The position numbers and the translations under genes are program-made. DNA of 64,000 nucleotides from Streptomyces sp. PKU-EA00015 (GTDB lineage: Bacteria > Actinomycetota > Actinomycetes > Streptomycetales > Streptomycetaceae), in NCBI RefSeq assembly GCF_013387495.1, contig NZ_JABZEE010000002.1:62001-126000 (forward strand), read 5' to 3'. Of the stretch, positions 20,674 through 28,791 are shown one piece after another (position 1 is the first letter of the stretch; the number at the start of each line of letters is the position of its first letter). The notes beneath the pieces were generated by a model. It worked only from the letters and a program-made list of their open reading frames with translations. It ran no database searches and had not been told where the DNA came from.

Positions 20674-21120
20674 ATGTTCCTCGCTCTTCTTGTGAGCGGC
20701 CTGGTCGTCCTACTGGTAGTGGTCGCGCTCTTGGTCTTCGGGCTGCGCAGGCGCCTGATCCAGCGCTCCGGCGGCACGTTCGACTGCAGTCTGCGGTGGA
20801 ACGTCCCCGAGAAGGGCGACCCGTCCAGCAAGGGCTGGGTGTACGGCGTCGCCCGCTACAGCGGTGACCGCATCGAGTGGTTCAGGGTCTTCTCGTACGC
20901 TCCCCGGCCCCGGCGCACCCTGGAGCGCTCGGCGATCGAGGTGCTCGCCCGGCGTACGCCGGACAGCGAGGAGGAGCTCGCGCTGCTGTCGGACTCGATC
21001 GTGCTCGGCTGCCTGCACCGCGGCACCCGTCTGGAGCTGGCGATGAGCGAGGACGCGCTCACCGGCTTCCTCGCCTGGCTGGAGGCGGCTCCGCCCGGGC
21101 AACGGGTAAATGTTGCGTGA
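20674..21120 (+). CDS. DUF2550 family membrane-anchored protein
   Basis: 148 aa. One N-terminal membrane helix (FLALLVSGLVVLLVVVALLVFGL) followed by a cytoplasmic domain starting RRRLIQRSGGTFDCSLRW, the DUF2550 signature, widely conserved next to atpC in actinomycetes. Function unknown. The ATG at 20674 has AGGAGG at 20659-20664; a GTG at 20668 is too close to it. The stop codon is part of a short tandem repeat (21112-21155), followed by a convergent terminator shared with the chitinase gene. Confidence 0.88.
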   Translation: MFLALLVSGLVVLLVVVALLVFGLRRRLIQRSGGTFDCSLRWNVPEKGDPSSKGWVYGVARYSGDRIEWFRVFSYAPRPRRTLERSAIEVLARRTPDSEEELALLSDSIVLGCLHRGTRLELAMSEDALTGFLAWLEAAPPGQRVNVA

Positions 21121-21155
21121 ATTATGTTGCCTGAATTCCTGTTGCCTGAATTCCC
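21112..21155 (+). repeat. 14-15 bp tandem repeat across the DUF2550 stop
   Basis: Three imperfect copies of gttgcctgaattcct (21112-21125, 21126-21140, 21141-21155). The first contains the last codons and the stop of the DUF2550 gene, so the gene end appears to have been duplicated twice. Confidence 0.7.
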
Positions 21156-21164
21156 AGGCCGTGA

Positions 21165-21196
21165 AGCGGGGGCGGTGCGCATGCACCGCCCCCGCT
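21165..21196. terminator. Bidirectional terminator between DUF2550 and chiC
   Basis: A perfect 14-bp stem (21165-21178 with 21183-21196) with a 4-nt loop, between the ends of two convergent genes. Confidence 0.8.
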
Positions 21197-21216
21197 CTTG
21201 TGCCCGGCTCCCGGGG

Positions 21217-23079
21217 CTACCCGAGGCCGCTGTTGATCGCGCTCACGAGCTCGCCGTTCGCGGTGTCACCGCTGAACTCCCAGAAGAAGGCTCCGCCGAG
21301 CCCCTGGTTCTTCGCCCAGCCCATCTTGGACGTGACGGTGGCCGGGGTGTCGTAGCTCCACCAGTTGCTCCCGCAGTGTGCGTAGGCCGTCCCGGCGATC
21401 GTGCCGGTCGCCGGGCAGGTGTTCTTCAGGACCTTGTAGTCCTCGATGCCCTGCTCGTACGTGCCGGCCGCCGGTCCGGTGGCCGAACCGCCGGGCGCCG
21501 ACTGCGTCACGCCCGTCCAGCCCCGCCCGTAGAAGCCGATGCCCAGCAGCAGCTTCGACGAGGGGACGCCCTTGGCCTTGAACTTGGCGATCGCCTCGGC
21601 GGAGTTGAAGCCCGCCTGCGGGATGCCCGCGTACGAGGTGAGGGGGGAGTGCGGGGCGGTCGGGCCCTGGGCGGCCCAGGCGCCGAAGAAGTCGTACGTC
21701 ATCACGTTGTACCAGTCGACGTACTGCGCGGCGCCGCCGTAGTCGGCCGCGTCGATCTTGCCGCCTGAGGAGGCGTCGGCCGTGACGGCCGCGGTGACCA
21801 GGTTGTTCGTGCCGAACTTCGCGCGCATGGCCTGCATCATGTTCCTGAAGGCCGCGGGGCCGCTGGTGTCGCACGACAGACCGCAGGCGTTCGGGTACTC
21901 CCAGTCCAGGTCGATGCCGTCGAAGACGTCGGCCCAGCGCGGGTCCTCGACCAGGTCGTAGCAGGACTGGGCGAAGGCGGCCGGGTTCGCCGCGGCCTGG
22001 CCGAAGCCGCCGGACCAGGTCCAGCCGCCGAACGACCACAGCACCTTGATGTGCGGGTACTTCGCCTTCAGCTTGCGCAGCTGGTTGAAGTTGCCGCGCA
22101 GCGGCTGGTCCCACGTGTCGGCGACGCCGTCGACGCTCTGGTCGGCGGTGTAGGCCTTGTCGTAGTCGGCGTAGGCGTCACCGATGGCGCACTTGCCGCC
22201 GGTCACGTTGCCGAAGGCGTAGTTGATGTGCGTGATCTTCGACGCCGACCCCGAGGTGACCAGGTTCTTCACGTGGTAGTTGCGCCCGTAGACGCCCCAT
22301 TCGGTGAAGTAGCCCAGCTTGACCTTGCCGCCGGGGCCGGGACCCGGGTCGGTGCCGCCGCCGGTGGTGCGCACCGCGCGGGCGCCGCTGACGGGGCCGG
22401 TCTGGTCGGCGGTGTCACGGGCCTGGACGGTGTACGAGTAGTCCGTGCCGGCGGTCAGCCCGGTGTTGGTCCACGTGGTGCCGGTGACCGTGGCGACCTT
22501 GGCGCCGTCGCGCAGCACGTCGTAGTTCTTGATGCCTTTGTCGTCGGTCGCCGCGCTCCAGCTGAGCGTGACCGAGGTGTTCGTGATGTTGCTCGCGGCC
22601 GGGGTGCCGGGGGCGGAGGGCGGCGCGTCACCGGGGACGGAGCCGCCGTCGCAGGACGCGCCGTTGAGCTTGCAGCCGGAGGGGGAGCCGGAGCCCGTGC
22701 CGTTGAAGCCGAAGGACACGGAGGCGCCGGGTGCGAGTGACCCGTTCCAGCTCTTGTTCTTCGCGCTCCAGTGGGTGCCGGAGTTCGTGACGTCTGCGTC
22801 CCAGGCGGAGGTGACGGCGGTGCCGGTGGGGAAGTCCCACTCGACGGTCCAGGAGCTGAGGGCGGTGGTGCCGGTGTTCTTCACCGTCCACTTGCCCTCG
22901 AATCCGGATCCCCAGTCGGAGACCTTGGTGTAGGAGGCCGTGGCCGACGCAGCGGCCTTGGCGGGGGAGGCGAGGCCGACCATGGCGGCGAGGGGGAGGA
23001 GAAGCGCGGTCAGGCCCGCGGTGGTTCTGGCTCTGAAGCTGCTTCTGGGGCGGGGCGCCCCGGTGACGGGAGTGCTCAA
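21217..23079 (-). CDS. chiC: Secreted chitinase, family 18 (CBM2-FnIII-GH18)
   Basis: 620 aa. Signal peptide about 1-42 (Arg-rich start, hydrophobic core, ASPAKA cut site), cellulose/chitin-binding CBM2 about 45-148, fibronectin III about 153-238, Gly/Pro linker, then the GH18 barrel from about 252. The catalytic DGIDLDWE is at 387-394, with Glu394 as proton donor and substrate-assisted catalysis. The closest named relatives by architecture are ChiC of S. coelicolor and Chi63 of S. plicatus. The TTG start is backed by GAGGAG 6-8 bases upstream. The promoter carries two DasR-type repeats, so it should be induced by chitin. A two-component pair lies just upstream. Confidence 0.95.
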   Translation of the reverse strand: MSTPVTGAPRPRSSFRARTTAGLTALLLPLAAMVGLASPAKAAASATASYTKVSDWGSGFEGKWTVKNTGTTALSSWTVEWDFPTGTAVTSAWDADVTNSGTHWSAKNKSWNGSLAPGASVSFGFNGTGSGSPSGCKLNGASCDGGSVPGDAPPSAPGTPAASNITNTSVTLSWSAATDDKGIKNYDVLRDGAKVATVTGTTWTNTGLTAGTDYSYTVQARDTADQTGPVSGARAVRTTGGGTDPGPGPGGKVKLGYFTEWGVYGRNYHVKNLVTSGSASKITHINYAFGNVTGGKCAIGDAYADYDKAYTADQSVDGVADTWDQPLRGNFNQLRKLKAKYPHIKVLWSFGGWTWSGGFGQAAANPAAFAQSCYDLVEDPRWADVFDGIDLDWEYPNACGLSCDTSGPAAFRNMMQAMRAKFGTNNLVTAAVTADASSGGKIDAADYGGAAQYVDWYNVMTYDFFGAWAAQGPTAPHSPLTSYAGIPQAGFNSAEAIAKFKAKGVPSSKLLLGIGFYGRGWTGVTQSAPGGSATGPAAGTYEQGIEDYKVLKNTCPATGTIAGTAYAHCGSNWWSYDTPATVTSKMGWAKNQGLGGAFFWEFSGDTANGELVSAINSGLG

Positions 23080-23163
23080 GGAAGCTCCTCGAGTTGCGGA
23101 CGGACAAGTCGGGTGGTCCGTGCACTGGGCACGCCGCGTGGCTCACACGGCGTATGTGCCGTG

Positions 23164-23192
23164 AGAGTAGGAAGGTCTGGACCAATCGTCAA
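23164..23192 (-). promoter_or_regulatory. chiC promoter
   Basis: On the minus strand, TTGACG (23192-23187) and TACTCT (23169-23164) are 17 bp apart, a good vegetative-type promoter. The start point would be near 23157, about 75 bp before the TTG codon. Confidence 0.7.
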
Positions 23193-23205
23193 TAGGTCCA
23201 GACCA
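23173..23205 (-). promoter_or_regulatory. Two DasR-type operator repeats in the chiC promoter
   Basis: Two 12-bp direct repeats, read on the minus strand as TGGTCCAGACCT (23184-23173) and TGGTCTGGACCT (23205-23194). One sits between -35 and -10 and the other directly upstream of -35. They match the known chitinase direct repeats and the DasR site (TGGTCTAGACCA). DasR releases DNA on sensing glucosamine phosphates. Confidence 0.85.
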
Positions 23206-23233
23206 TAGGTGACGCCCTGTCGAGCGGGACGCG

Positions 23234-24025
23234 TCAGATGCCCAATTCCTGCGCCAGCACCGCCGCTTGGACCCGGCTGCGCAGCTCCAGCTTCCCGAGC
23301 ACCCTGCTGACGTGCGTCTTCACCGTCGCCTCCGCCATCGACAGACGGCCGGCGATCTCGGCGTTCGACAGCCCCTCGCCCAGGCACGACAGCACCTCGC
23401 GCTCGCGACGCGTCAGCGCCTCGATGGCCGAGAGGTCGGGCGCCTGGGCGGGGCGGACGGCGCGCGGCGCGGCGAACTCCGCGATCAGGCGGCGCGTCAC
23501 CGCGGGAGCGATCAGGCCCTCGCCGCGTGCCACCGTGCGCACCGCTCCGATCAGGTCCCTGGCGTCCGTGTTCTTCAGCAGGAATCCCGCGGCCCCGGCC
23601 CGCAGCGCACCGAAGACGTACTCGTCGAGATCGAACGTCGTCAGCACGAGCACGTCGGCCAGGCCCTCGGCGACCACCTGCCGGGTCGCCGCTACACCGT
23701 CCAGCTTCGGCATCTGCACGTCCATCAGCACGAGGTCGGGCCGCAGCTCGCGGGCCAGCCGGACCGCCTCCTCCCCGTCCGCGGCCTCGCCCGCCACCTC
23801 GATGTCCGGGGCACTGCCCAGGATCAGCACCAGCCCGGCGCGCACGGCGCTCTGGTCCTCGGCGACGAGCACCCGAATGACCCGGGGCGGCGCCTGCCCG
23901 CCGGATGCCTCCGTCGGCGCCTGTGCGCCCGTCGGCGGGTGTGCGTCCGCCGACGCGTGTGCGCCCGTTGCGCCCACCGGCGTCCGCCCGCCCGGTGCGT
24001 CCGACGGTCCCGCTGCGAACGTCAT
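23234..24025 (-). CDS. NarL/FixJ-type response regulator (possible ChiR)
   Basis: 263 aa. An Ala/Pro/Thr/Gly-rich, likely disordered N-terminal extension of about 48 residues is followed by a receiver domain (IRVLVAEDQSAVRAG; phosphorylated Asp102 in LVLMDVQMPKLDG) and a LuxR-type helix-turn-helix at about 200-260 (LTRREREVLSCLGEGLSNAEIA). ATG 24025 overlaps the kinase stop by 4 bases. Its placement next to chiC resembles the ChiS/ChiR pair reported beside chitinase genes in Streptomyces, so chitinase control is a reasonable inference, not proven here. Confidence 0.88.
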   Translation of the reverse strand: MTFAAGPSDAPGGRTPVGATGAHASADAHPPTGAQAPTEASGGQAPPRVIRVLVAEDQSAVRAGLVLILGSAPDIEVAGEAADGEEAVRLARELRPDLVLMDVQMPKLDGVAATRQVVAEGLADVLVLTTFDLDEYVFGALRAGAAGFLLKNTDARDLIGAVRTVARGEGLIAPAVTRRLIAEFAAPRAVRPAQAPDLSAIEALTRREREVLSCLGEGLSNAEIAGRLSMAEATVKTHVSRVLGKLELRSRVQAAVLAQELGI

Positions 24026-25317
24026 GCCGATGGCTCCTTGTCGTCCGGTACGGGCAGCTCCGCCCGTACCCGCCAGATCTTTCCGGTCCCCGGAGCGGGC
24101 CAAGCCGCCGGCCCCGCCTCGAACGTCCCGTCCAGCAGGGCCACCCGCTCCTGCATCCCGACGAGGCCGGCGCCGGATCCCGGCGCCCGCGGTCCCGGCC
24201 GCCGGCCGAACGGGCTCGTCACCGTCACGGTCAGCGCGCACCCCCCGTCGTTCGACACCTCCACCAGGACCTCGCCCTCCTCCGCGTGCTTGATGGCGTT
24301 GGTCAGCGACTCCTGCACGATCCGGTAGGCCGCCAGCTCCACCGGCGCGGGCAGCCGCGCGCCCCGCTCCCGTACGTCGTGCAGCGTGAACGTGAGGCCG
24401 CTCGACGCCCCGTTCGTCCGGGCCTGCTCCACCAGGGCGTCGAGGCCGGCCAGAGTGGGGGCGGCGGCCGGTTCCGCGTCACCGCTGCTGTCCCGCAGCA
24501 GCCCGATGAGCCGGCGCATCTCGGCCAGCCCCTCGACGCTGTTCTCACGGATGACCGTCAGCGCCTGCCGGGTCGTCGCCGCGTCGTCCAGCGAGAGCGC
24601 GGCGGTGGAGTGGATGGCGATCGCCGAGAGATGGTTGGCGACCATGTCGTGCAGCTCCCGGGCCATCCGGGCGCGCTCGGCGACGACGGCCTGTGTCCGG
24701 TCCATCTCGGCCAGCAGTGCGGTCTGCTCGGCGCGCAGGCGGGCCGCCTCCGCGGCCTCCCGGTGGTTGCGCACGATCGCGCCGGTGGTGGCGGGGCCGA
24801 ACGAGACGAGCCCCGTGACGAGGCCGATCAGCAGGGCGCTCGGCTCTCTGAGCCAGGCGAGGAAGCCGATCGTCACCGCGAGCGTGATCATCCCGGTGGT
24901 GACCGGGATGCGGCGGGCGGAGGCGGGGGGCCCGTACACCACGGCCGCGTACACGATGTCCGCGAACATCAGGAGCGACACGATGCTGCCCGGGGTGAAC
25001 GGGTCCACCACGACCGCGGCCGTACCGGCGATCAGGGTCGTGCGCGGCATGGTCCGGCGCAGCAGCTCCAGTCCGGCCAGCGCCACCAGCGGAACCAGCG
25101 TCACCCACGACGGCAGCGGGGCGTACGGGCCGTTGGTGTGGACCCCGAGCGACCACAGCAGCAGGCCGCCGAGCAGGCACACGGCCGCGATGAGGACGTC
25201 GTCGCGGTGCGGGCGGGGGAAGGGCACGTCCCCATCCAACACGCTGGGGGCCGCCCGCTGCCTCACCGTACGGGCGGAGCCGCGACTACATCGAACGATG
25301 CAGTCGCCGTTCGTCAC
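24022..25317 (-). CDS. Sensor histidine kinase, HisKA_3 type (possible ChiS)
   Basis: Up to 431 aa. Four to six membrane segments at about 40-180, then the dimerisation/phosphoacceptor motif ERARMARELHDMVANH with His223 and an HATPase_c domain (EVSNDGG, GAGLVGMQERVALLDG). It is the partner of the overlapping regulator. The start is uncertain: GTG 25317 would leave only two bases to the divergent ATG at 25320, with no room for promoters, so GTG 25242 (about 406 aa, just before the first membrane segment) is a good alternative. Confidence 0.88.
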   Translation of the reverse strand: MTNGDCIVRCSRGSARTVRQRAAPSVLDGDVPFPRPHRDDVLIAAVCLLGGLLLWSLGVHTNGPYAPLPSWVTLVPLVALAGLELLRRTMPRTTLIAGTAAVVVDPFTPGSIVSLLMFADIVYAAVVYGPPASARRIPVTTGMITLAVTIGFLAWLREPSALLIGLVTGLVSFGPATTGAIVRNHREAAEAARLRAEQTALLAEMDRTQAVVAERARMARELHDMVANHLSAIAIHSTAALSLDDAATTRQALTVIRENSVEGLAEMRRLIGLLRDSSGDAEPAAAPTLAGLDALVEQARTNGASSGLTFTLHDVRERGARLPAPVELAAYRIVQESLTNAIKHAEEGEVLVEVSNDGGCALTVTVTSPFGRRPGPRAPGSGAGLVGMQERVALLDGTFEAGPAAWPAPGTGKIWRVRAELPVPDDKEPSA

Positions 25318-25319
25318 TC

Positions 25320-25955
25320 ATGACGACGAAACCGCGGTCCCGTGCCGACACGCTGGAACCGTACGAAAGGAGAGCCGTCGTGATCGTCACGCTGATCGTG
25401 GTCTGCGAGGTCGGCTTCTGGGTGCTGCTGGCCGCAGGACTCGCCACCCGCTACCTGCTCAAGATGCCGCGCACGGGGGCGGCGCTGCTGCTGTGCGAAC
25501 CGCTGCTGGAGGTCGTGCTGCTCGTCGCCACGGCCGTCGACCTCGAGAGCGGCGCCGAACCGAGCTGGAAGCACGGCCTGGCCGCGCTCTACATCGGCTA
25601 CACGGTCGGCCACGGCCACCGCACGGTCAAGTGGCTCGACGGACACGCCGCGCACCGCTTCGGCGGCGCGCCGCCGCCCGCGAAGCCGCCGCGCCACGGC
25701 ATGGCCCGGGCCAAGCACGAGGGACGCGTCTGGCTGGGCACCCTGATCGCCGCCGGCGTCACCACCGTGCTGCTGCAGATCGCGATCTGGTACGTGGGCG
25801 ACGCGAGCCGGACGGTTTCCCTGGAGAGCTGGATGACCGTCGCATGGCAGGCGGCCGCGATCCACGGCCTGATCGCGCTGTCGTACGCGCTGTGGCCGAA
25901 GAAGGCCCCCAAGACCGAGCCGGAGCGCGAACCGGTCCCCGCCGGACGCGACTAG
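25320..25955 (+). CDS. Integral membrane protein of unknown function
   Basis: 211 aa with about four to five hydrophobic segments (VIVTLIVVCEVGFWVLLAAG, then LLEVVLLVATAVD, LGTLIAAGVTTVLLQIAIWYV and AIHGLIALSYALW) and a basic, Pro-rich tail. I do not recognise a domain. The ATG at 25320 has no ribosome site and sits almost back to back with the kinase start, so the mRNA may be leaderless or start inside the kinase 5' region. It runs tail to tail into the 117-bp repeat array. Confidence 0.75.
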   Translation: MTTKPRSRADTLEPYERRAVVIVTLIVVCEVGFWVLLAAGLATRYLLKMPRTGAALLLCEPLLEVVLLVATAVDLESGAEPSWKHGLAALYIGYTVGHGHRTVKWLDGHAAHRFGGAPPPAKPPRHGMARAKHEGRVWLGTLIAAGVTTVLLQIAIWYVGDASRTVSLESWMTVAWQAAAIHGLIALSYALWPKKAPKTEPEREPVPAGRD

Positions 25956-26411
25956 CGGTCTCCGCCCGGGACCCCCGGCCGCGGTGTCCGGGGTCAGCGG
26001 TCTCCGCCCGGGACCCACAGCACGTCGCCCACCTCCTTGTTCGCCGTCCTCGCGAGGATGCTGTGTCTTTCCGGGGGCAACCCCGGGACCCCCGGCCGCG
26101 GTGTCCGGGGTCAGCGGTCTCCGCCCGGGACCCACAGCACGTCGCCCACCTCCTTGTTCGCCGTCCTCGCGAGGATGCTGTGTCTTTCCGGGGGCAACCC
26201 CGGGACCCCCGGCCGCGGTGTCCGGGGTCAGCGGTCTCCGCCCGGGACCCACAGCACGTCGCCCACCTCCTTGTTCGCCGTCCTCGCGAGGATGCTGTGT
26301 CTTTCCGGGGGCAACCCCGGGACCCCCGGCCGCGGTGTCCGGGGTCAGCGGTCTCCGCCCGGGACCCACAGCACGTCGCCCACCTCCTTGTTCGCCGTCC
26401 TCGCGAGGATG
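25954..26411. repeat. 117-bp tandem repeat duplicating the 3' end of the adenosyltransferase gene
   Basis: Three full 117-bp units (25996-26112, 26113-26229, 26230-26346) that appear identical, preceded by a shortened copy (25954-25995) and followed by a 65-bp partial copy (26347-26411) that is the true end of the cobalamin adenosyltransferase gene. In each unit the first 65 bp reproduce the last 21 codons and stop of that gene; the other 52 bp are spacer with a CCGGGGG/CCCCGG hairpin. The 117-bp length (39 codons) keeps frames open on both strands, which creates long but spurious ORFs. Confidence 0.92.
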
Positions 26412-26917
26412 AACAGGAGGTCGGACAGGCGGTTCAGGTACGTCGCCGTCAGCGCGTTCATCGTCTCGCCGTGCACCTCCAGCGCCGCCCACGTCGAGCG
26501 CTCCGCCCGCCGCACGACCGTGCACGCCTGGTGCATCAGCGCCGCCCCCGGCGTGCCGCCGGGCAGGATGAAGCTGCGCAGTTTCTCCAGCTCCTCCAGG
26601 AAGCGGTCGCAGTCCGCCTCCAGCTTGTCGATGTACGACTGCTCGACTCGCAGCGGCGGGTACTTCGGGTTCTCGACCACCGGGGTCGACAGGTCCGCGC
26701 CCACGTCGAACAGGTCGTTCTGCACGCGGACGAGGACTTTCACGACGTCCTCGCCGAGCTGCCCGAGGGCGATGGCCGTGCCGATGACGGCATTGGCCTC
26801 GTTGGCGTCGGCGTACGCGGCGATGCGCAGATCGGTCTTGGCGGTGCGGCTCATGTCGCCCAGAGCGGTGGTGCCCTGGTCGCCGGTACGGGTGTAGATA
26901 CGCGTCAGATTGACCAT
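26345..26917 (-). CDS. ATP:cob(I)alamin adenosyltransferase, PduO type
   Basis: 190 aa. It makes adenosylcobalamin from cob(I)alamin and ATP. The N-terminal ATP-binding motif TRTGDQGTTALGDMSR and the conserved VRRAERSTWAAL and NRLSDLLFILAR helices of the PduO/MMAB family are present. The ATG at 26917 gives the family start MVNLTRIYTRTGD; a longer frame upstream has no support. There is no clear ribosome site, so it may be leaderless. It supplies cofactor to mutases such as IcmA (54434). Its 3' end has been copied into a 117-bp array. Confidence 0.93.
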   Translation of the reverse strand: MVNLTRIYTRTGDQGTTALGDMSRTAKTDLRIAAYADANEANAVIGTAIALGQLGEDVVKVLVRVQNDLFDVGADLSTPVVENPKYPPLRVEQSYIDKLEADCDRFLEELEKLRSFILPGGTPGAALMHQACTVVRRAERSTWAALEVHGETMNALTATYLNRLSDLLFILARTANKEVGDVLWVPGGDR

Positions 26918-27115
26918 ACGGCCAGCGTAGTTACGTGCGAGCCCCGCGGGACACACGTGTGCCCGCCGTCACGGCGCAGGGGGACGAACGGGCGCCCGTC
27001 CGGGGTGACACGCCGTCCGGCGGTGTGATGTCCGCCATGTGGGACGTGACGCGCATCTCTTCATGGTCACAGGGCACCTCACGGGCGCTAACCTCCGCCA
27101 GAGAGCGAACATGTA

Positions 27116-27125
27116 AACAGCTGTT
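27116..27125. promoter_or_regulatory. Palindrome just upstream of the hydroxyacyl-CoA dehydrogenase gene
   Basis: AACAGCTGTT, a perfect 10-bp palindrome ending 13 bases before the GTG, in a local A/T-rich patch (27110-27127). Its position suggests an operator over the start region. Confidence 0.4.
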
Positions 27126-27138
27126 AAGGGGTGCCGCA

Positions 27139-27987
27139 GTGGCCAGGAAGCTCGCCGTCATCGGGGCCGGACTCATGGGGTCCGGAATCGCGCAGGTCTC
27201 GGCCCAGGCGGGCTGGGACGTCGTCCTCCGCGATGTCACCGACGAGGCCCTGACCCGCGGCCGGGACGGCATCAAGGCGTCGTACGACAAGTTCGTCTCC
27301 AAGGGCAAGCTCGAAGCCGCCGACGCCGAGGCCGCGTTGGCCCGCATCACCACCACGACCGACCTGGACGCCGTCGCCGACGCGGACATCGTCGTCGAGG
27401 CCGTCTTCGAGAAGCTCGAGGTCAAGCACGAGATCTTCCGTACGCTGGACAAGCTCGTACGGGACGACGCCGTCCTCGCCTCCAACACCTCCGCCATCCC
27501 GATCACCAAGATCGCGGCTGTGACGGAGCGTCCGGAGCGCGTCGTCGGCACCCACTTCTTCTCGCCGGTGCCCATGATGCAGCTGTGCGAGCTGGTCCGC
27601 GGCTACAAGACCAGCGACGAAACGCTCGCCACCGCCCGGGAGTTCGCCGAGTCGGTCGGCAAGACCTGCATCGTCGTCAACCGCGACGTCGCCGGTTTCG
27701 TCACCACCCGCCTCATCTCGGCGCTCGTGGTCGAGGCCGCGAAGCTGTACGAGTCGGGCGTCGCCAGCGCCGAGGACATCGACATCGCCTGCAAGCTCGG
27801 CTTCGGTCACGCCATGGGGCCGCTGGCCACCGCCGACCTGACGGGCGTCGACATCCTGCTGCACGCCACCAGCAACATCTACACCGAGTCGCAGGACGAG
27901 AAGTTCGCACCGCCGGAGCTGATGCGCCGGATGGTGGACGCCGGTGACATCGGCCGCAAGAGCGGGCAGGGCTTCTACAAGTACTGA
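27139..27987 (+). CDS. 3-hydroxybutyryl-CoA dehydrogenase
   Basis: 282 aa, NAD(P)-dependent oxidoreductase that interconverts acetoacetyl-CoA and 3-hydroxybutyryl-CoA. Rossmann motif VIGAGLMGSGIAQ at 7-19, then ASNTSAIPIT and the catalytic-His region GTHFFSPVPMM, and the C-terminal dimer domain with AMGPLATADLTGVDI. The GTG at 27139 begins MARKLAVIGAG, as in relatives. With the acetoacetyl-CoA thiolase at 44535 it could supply C4 acyl-CoA units for the ethylmalonyl-CoA or butyrate routes. Confidence 0.93.
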   Translation: MARKLAVIGAGLMGSGIAQVSAQAGWDVVLRDVTDEALTRGRDGIKASYDKFVSKGKLEAADAEAALARITTTTDLDAVADADIVVEAVFEKLEVKHEIFRTLDKLVRDDAVLASNTSAIPITKIAAVTERPERVVGTHFFSPVPMMQLCELVRGYKTSDETLATAREFAESVGKTCIVVNRDVAGFVTTRLISALVVEAAKLYESGVASAEDIDIACKLGFGHAMGPLATADLTGVDILLHATSNIYTESQDEKFAPPELMRRMVDAGDIGRKSGQGFYKY

Positions 27988-28136
27988 CCATATCGACCGA
28001 TTCGGTATCGCCCGCCGGGGTGAATTCGGTATCGGTTCGCTTACAAACAGCAACCCCTCCAGGTGCCGGGCAGTCAGTTGTTGCTAGACGAAGAAGTATC
28101 GGTTTCGGGGTAGCGAAGAGTTCTCGGGGAGCGCAT

Positions 28137-28460
28137 ATGCACATCAGGGGCGACCACGCCGAGCTGGTCGTCGGGGGCCGCCTCGACGTCCGCAGCGCGG
28201 CGGACGCCCGTACGGTCCTGCACTCGGCCGTCGACGACGGAGTCGGCGACCTGGTGCTCGACCTGACCCATCTCGACTCCTGGGACGCCACCGGGCTCGG
28301 GGTCATCATGGGCGCGCACAGGCGGGCCGGCCGGTGCGGCCGCCGCCTGGTGCTGCGCGGTGTCCCGCCGCAGATGCAGAGACTCCTCGTCGCGACCCGG
28401 CTGCACCGCATCCTCGCGATCGAAGGCGGCCTCGCGGCCGAATCTCTGCCCCGGGTCTGA
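28137..28460 (+). CDS. STAS-domain protein, probable anti-sigma factor antagonist
   Basis: 107 aa, a single STAS domain like SpoIIAA/RsbV: LDVRSAADARTVL, then LDLTHLDSWDATGLGVIMGAHRRA. The loop that carries the phosphorylated Ser (DSSGL in SpoIIAA) reads DATGL, so a threonine sits at the phospho-site. These proteins release sigma factors from anti-sigma kinases. ATG 28137 with GGGGAG at 28127-28132. No kinase or sigma gene is adjacent. GTATCG occurs three times upstream (28005, 28029, 28096). Next gene is an anchored ATPase. Confidence 0.85.
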   Translation: MHIRGDHAELVVGGRLDVRSAADARTVLHSAVDDGVGDLVLDLTHLDSWDATGLGVIMGAHRRAGRCGRRLVLRGVPPQMQRLLVATRLHRILAIEGGLAAESLPRV

Positions 28461-28791
28461 CGCGGGTCCGATCGGACACGACGGTACGAGCCGCGCGGGA
28501 CGGCACGAGACTCACGTGACGGCACGAGCCCCACGGGGCGGCATGAGTCGCGCAAATCTCCCGAGACTGTGACGTCCCAGGCGGCGCGGGACCCCGCCGG
28601 TTCCGCCACGCCGACAGAGCGTCTAGGGTTCAGGCGCCCACCCTTGTGAAGGACCCATCAGGTGGGCACCGGACCGAAGCGACGGCGAGCGTGCAGAAAG
28701 GCCGGGAGGGCATCCGCACGCGGCTCGGGCCCCGGGATCGGCAGATCCGGGCGGCGCGAGGCCAGGCGAACCGTATCTGGGGGCTTTCACC
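28461..28791 (+). other. Intergenic region with 19-bp tandem repeats (331 bp)
   Basis: No gene seen. Three imperfect 19-bp units starting acgag (28486, 28505, 28524) are followed by a partial fourth (28543). The rest is GC-rich without a clear promoter. The downstream ATPase begins at 28792 without an obvious ribosome site (GGGGGC at about 28778). Confidence 0.6.

Noticed and set aside
25954..26411. CRISPR-like array
   Set aside because: The repeats are contiguous 117-bp tandem copies with identical spacers, the unit equals a gene end, and there are no cas genes.
25314..26525. A 403-codon minus-strand frame with internal 39-residue repeats
   Set aside because: It is a translation of the 117-bp array in a frame different from the adenosyltransferase; the repeated peptide has no start, and the true gene uses another frame.
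24386..27028. An 880-codon plus-strand frame over the kinase, membrane protein and repeat array
   Set aside because: It runs antisense to or out of frame with three recognisable genes, and the repeat array keeps it open only because its period is a multiple of three.
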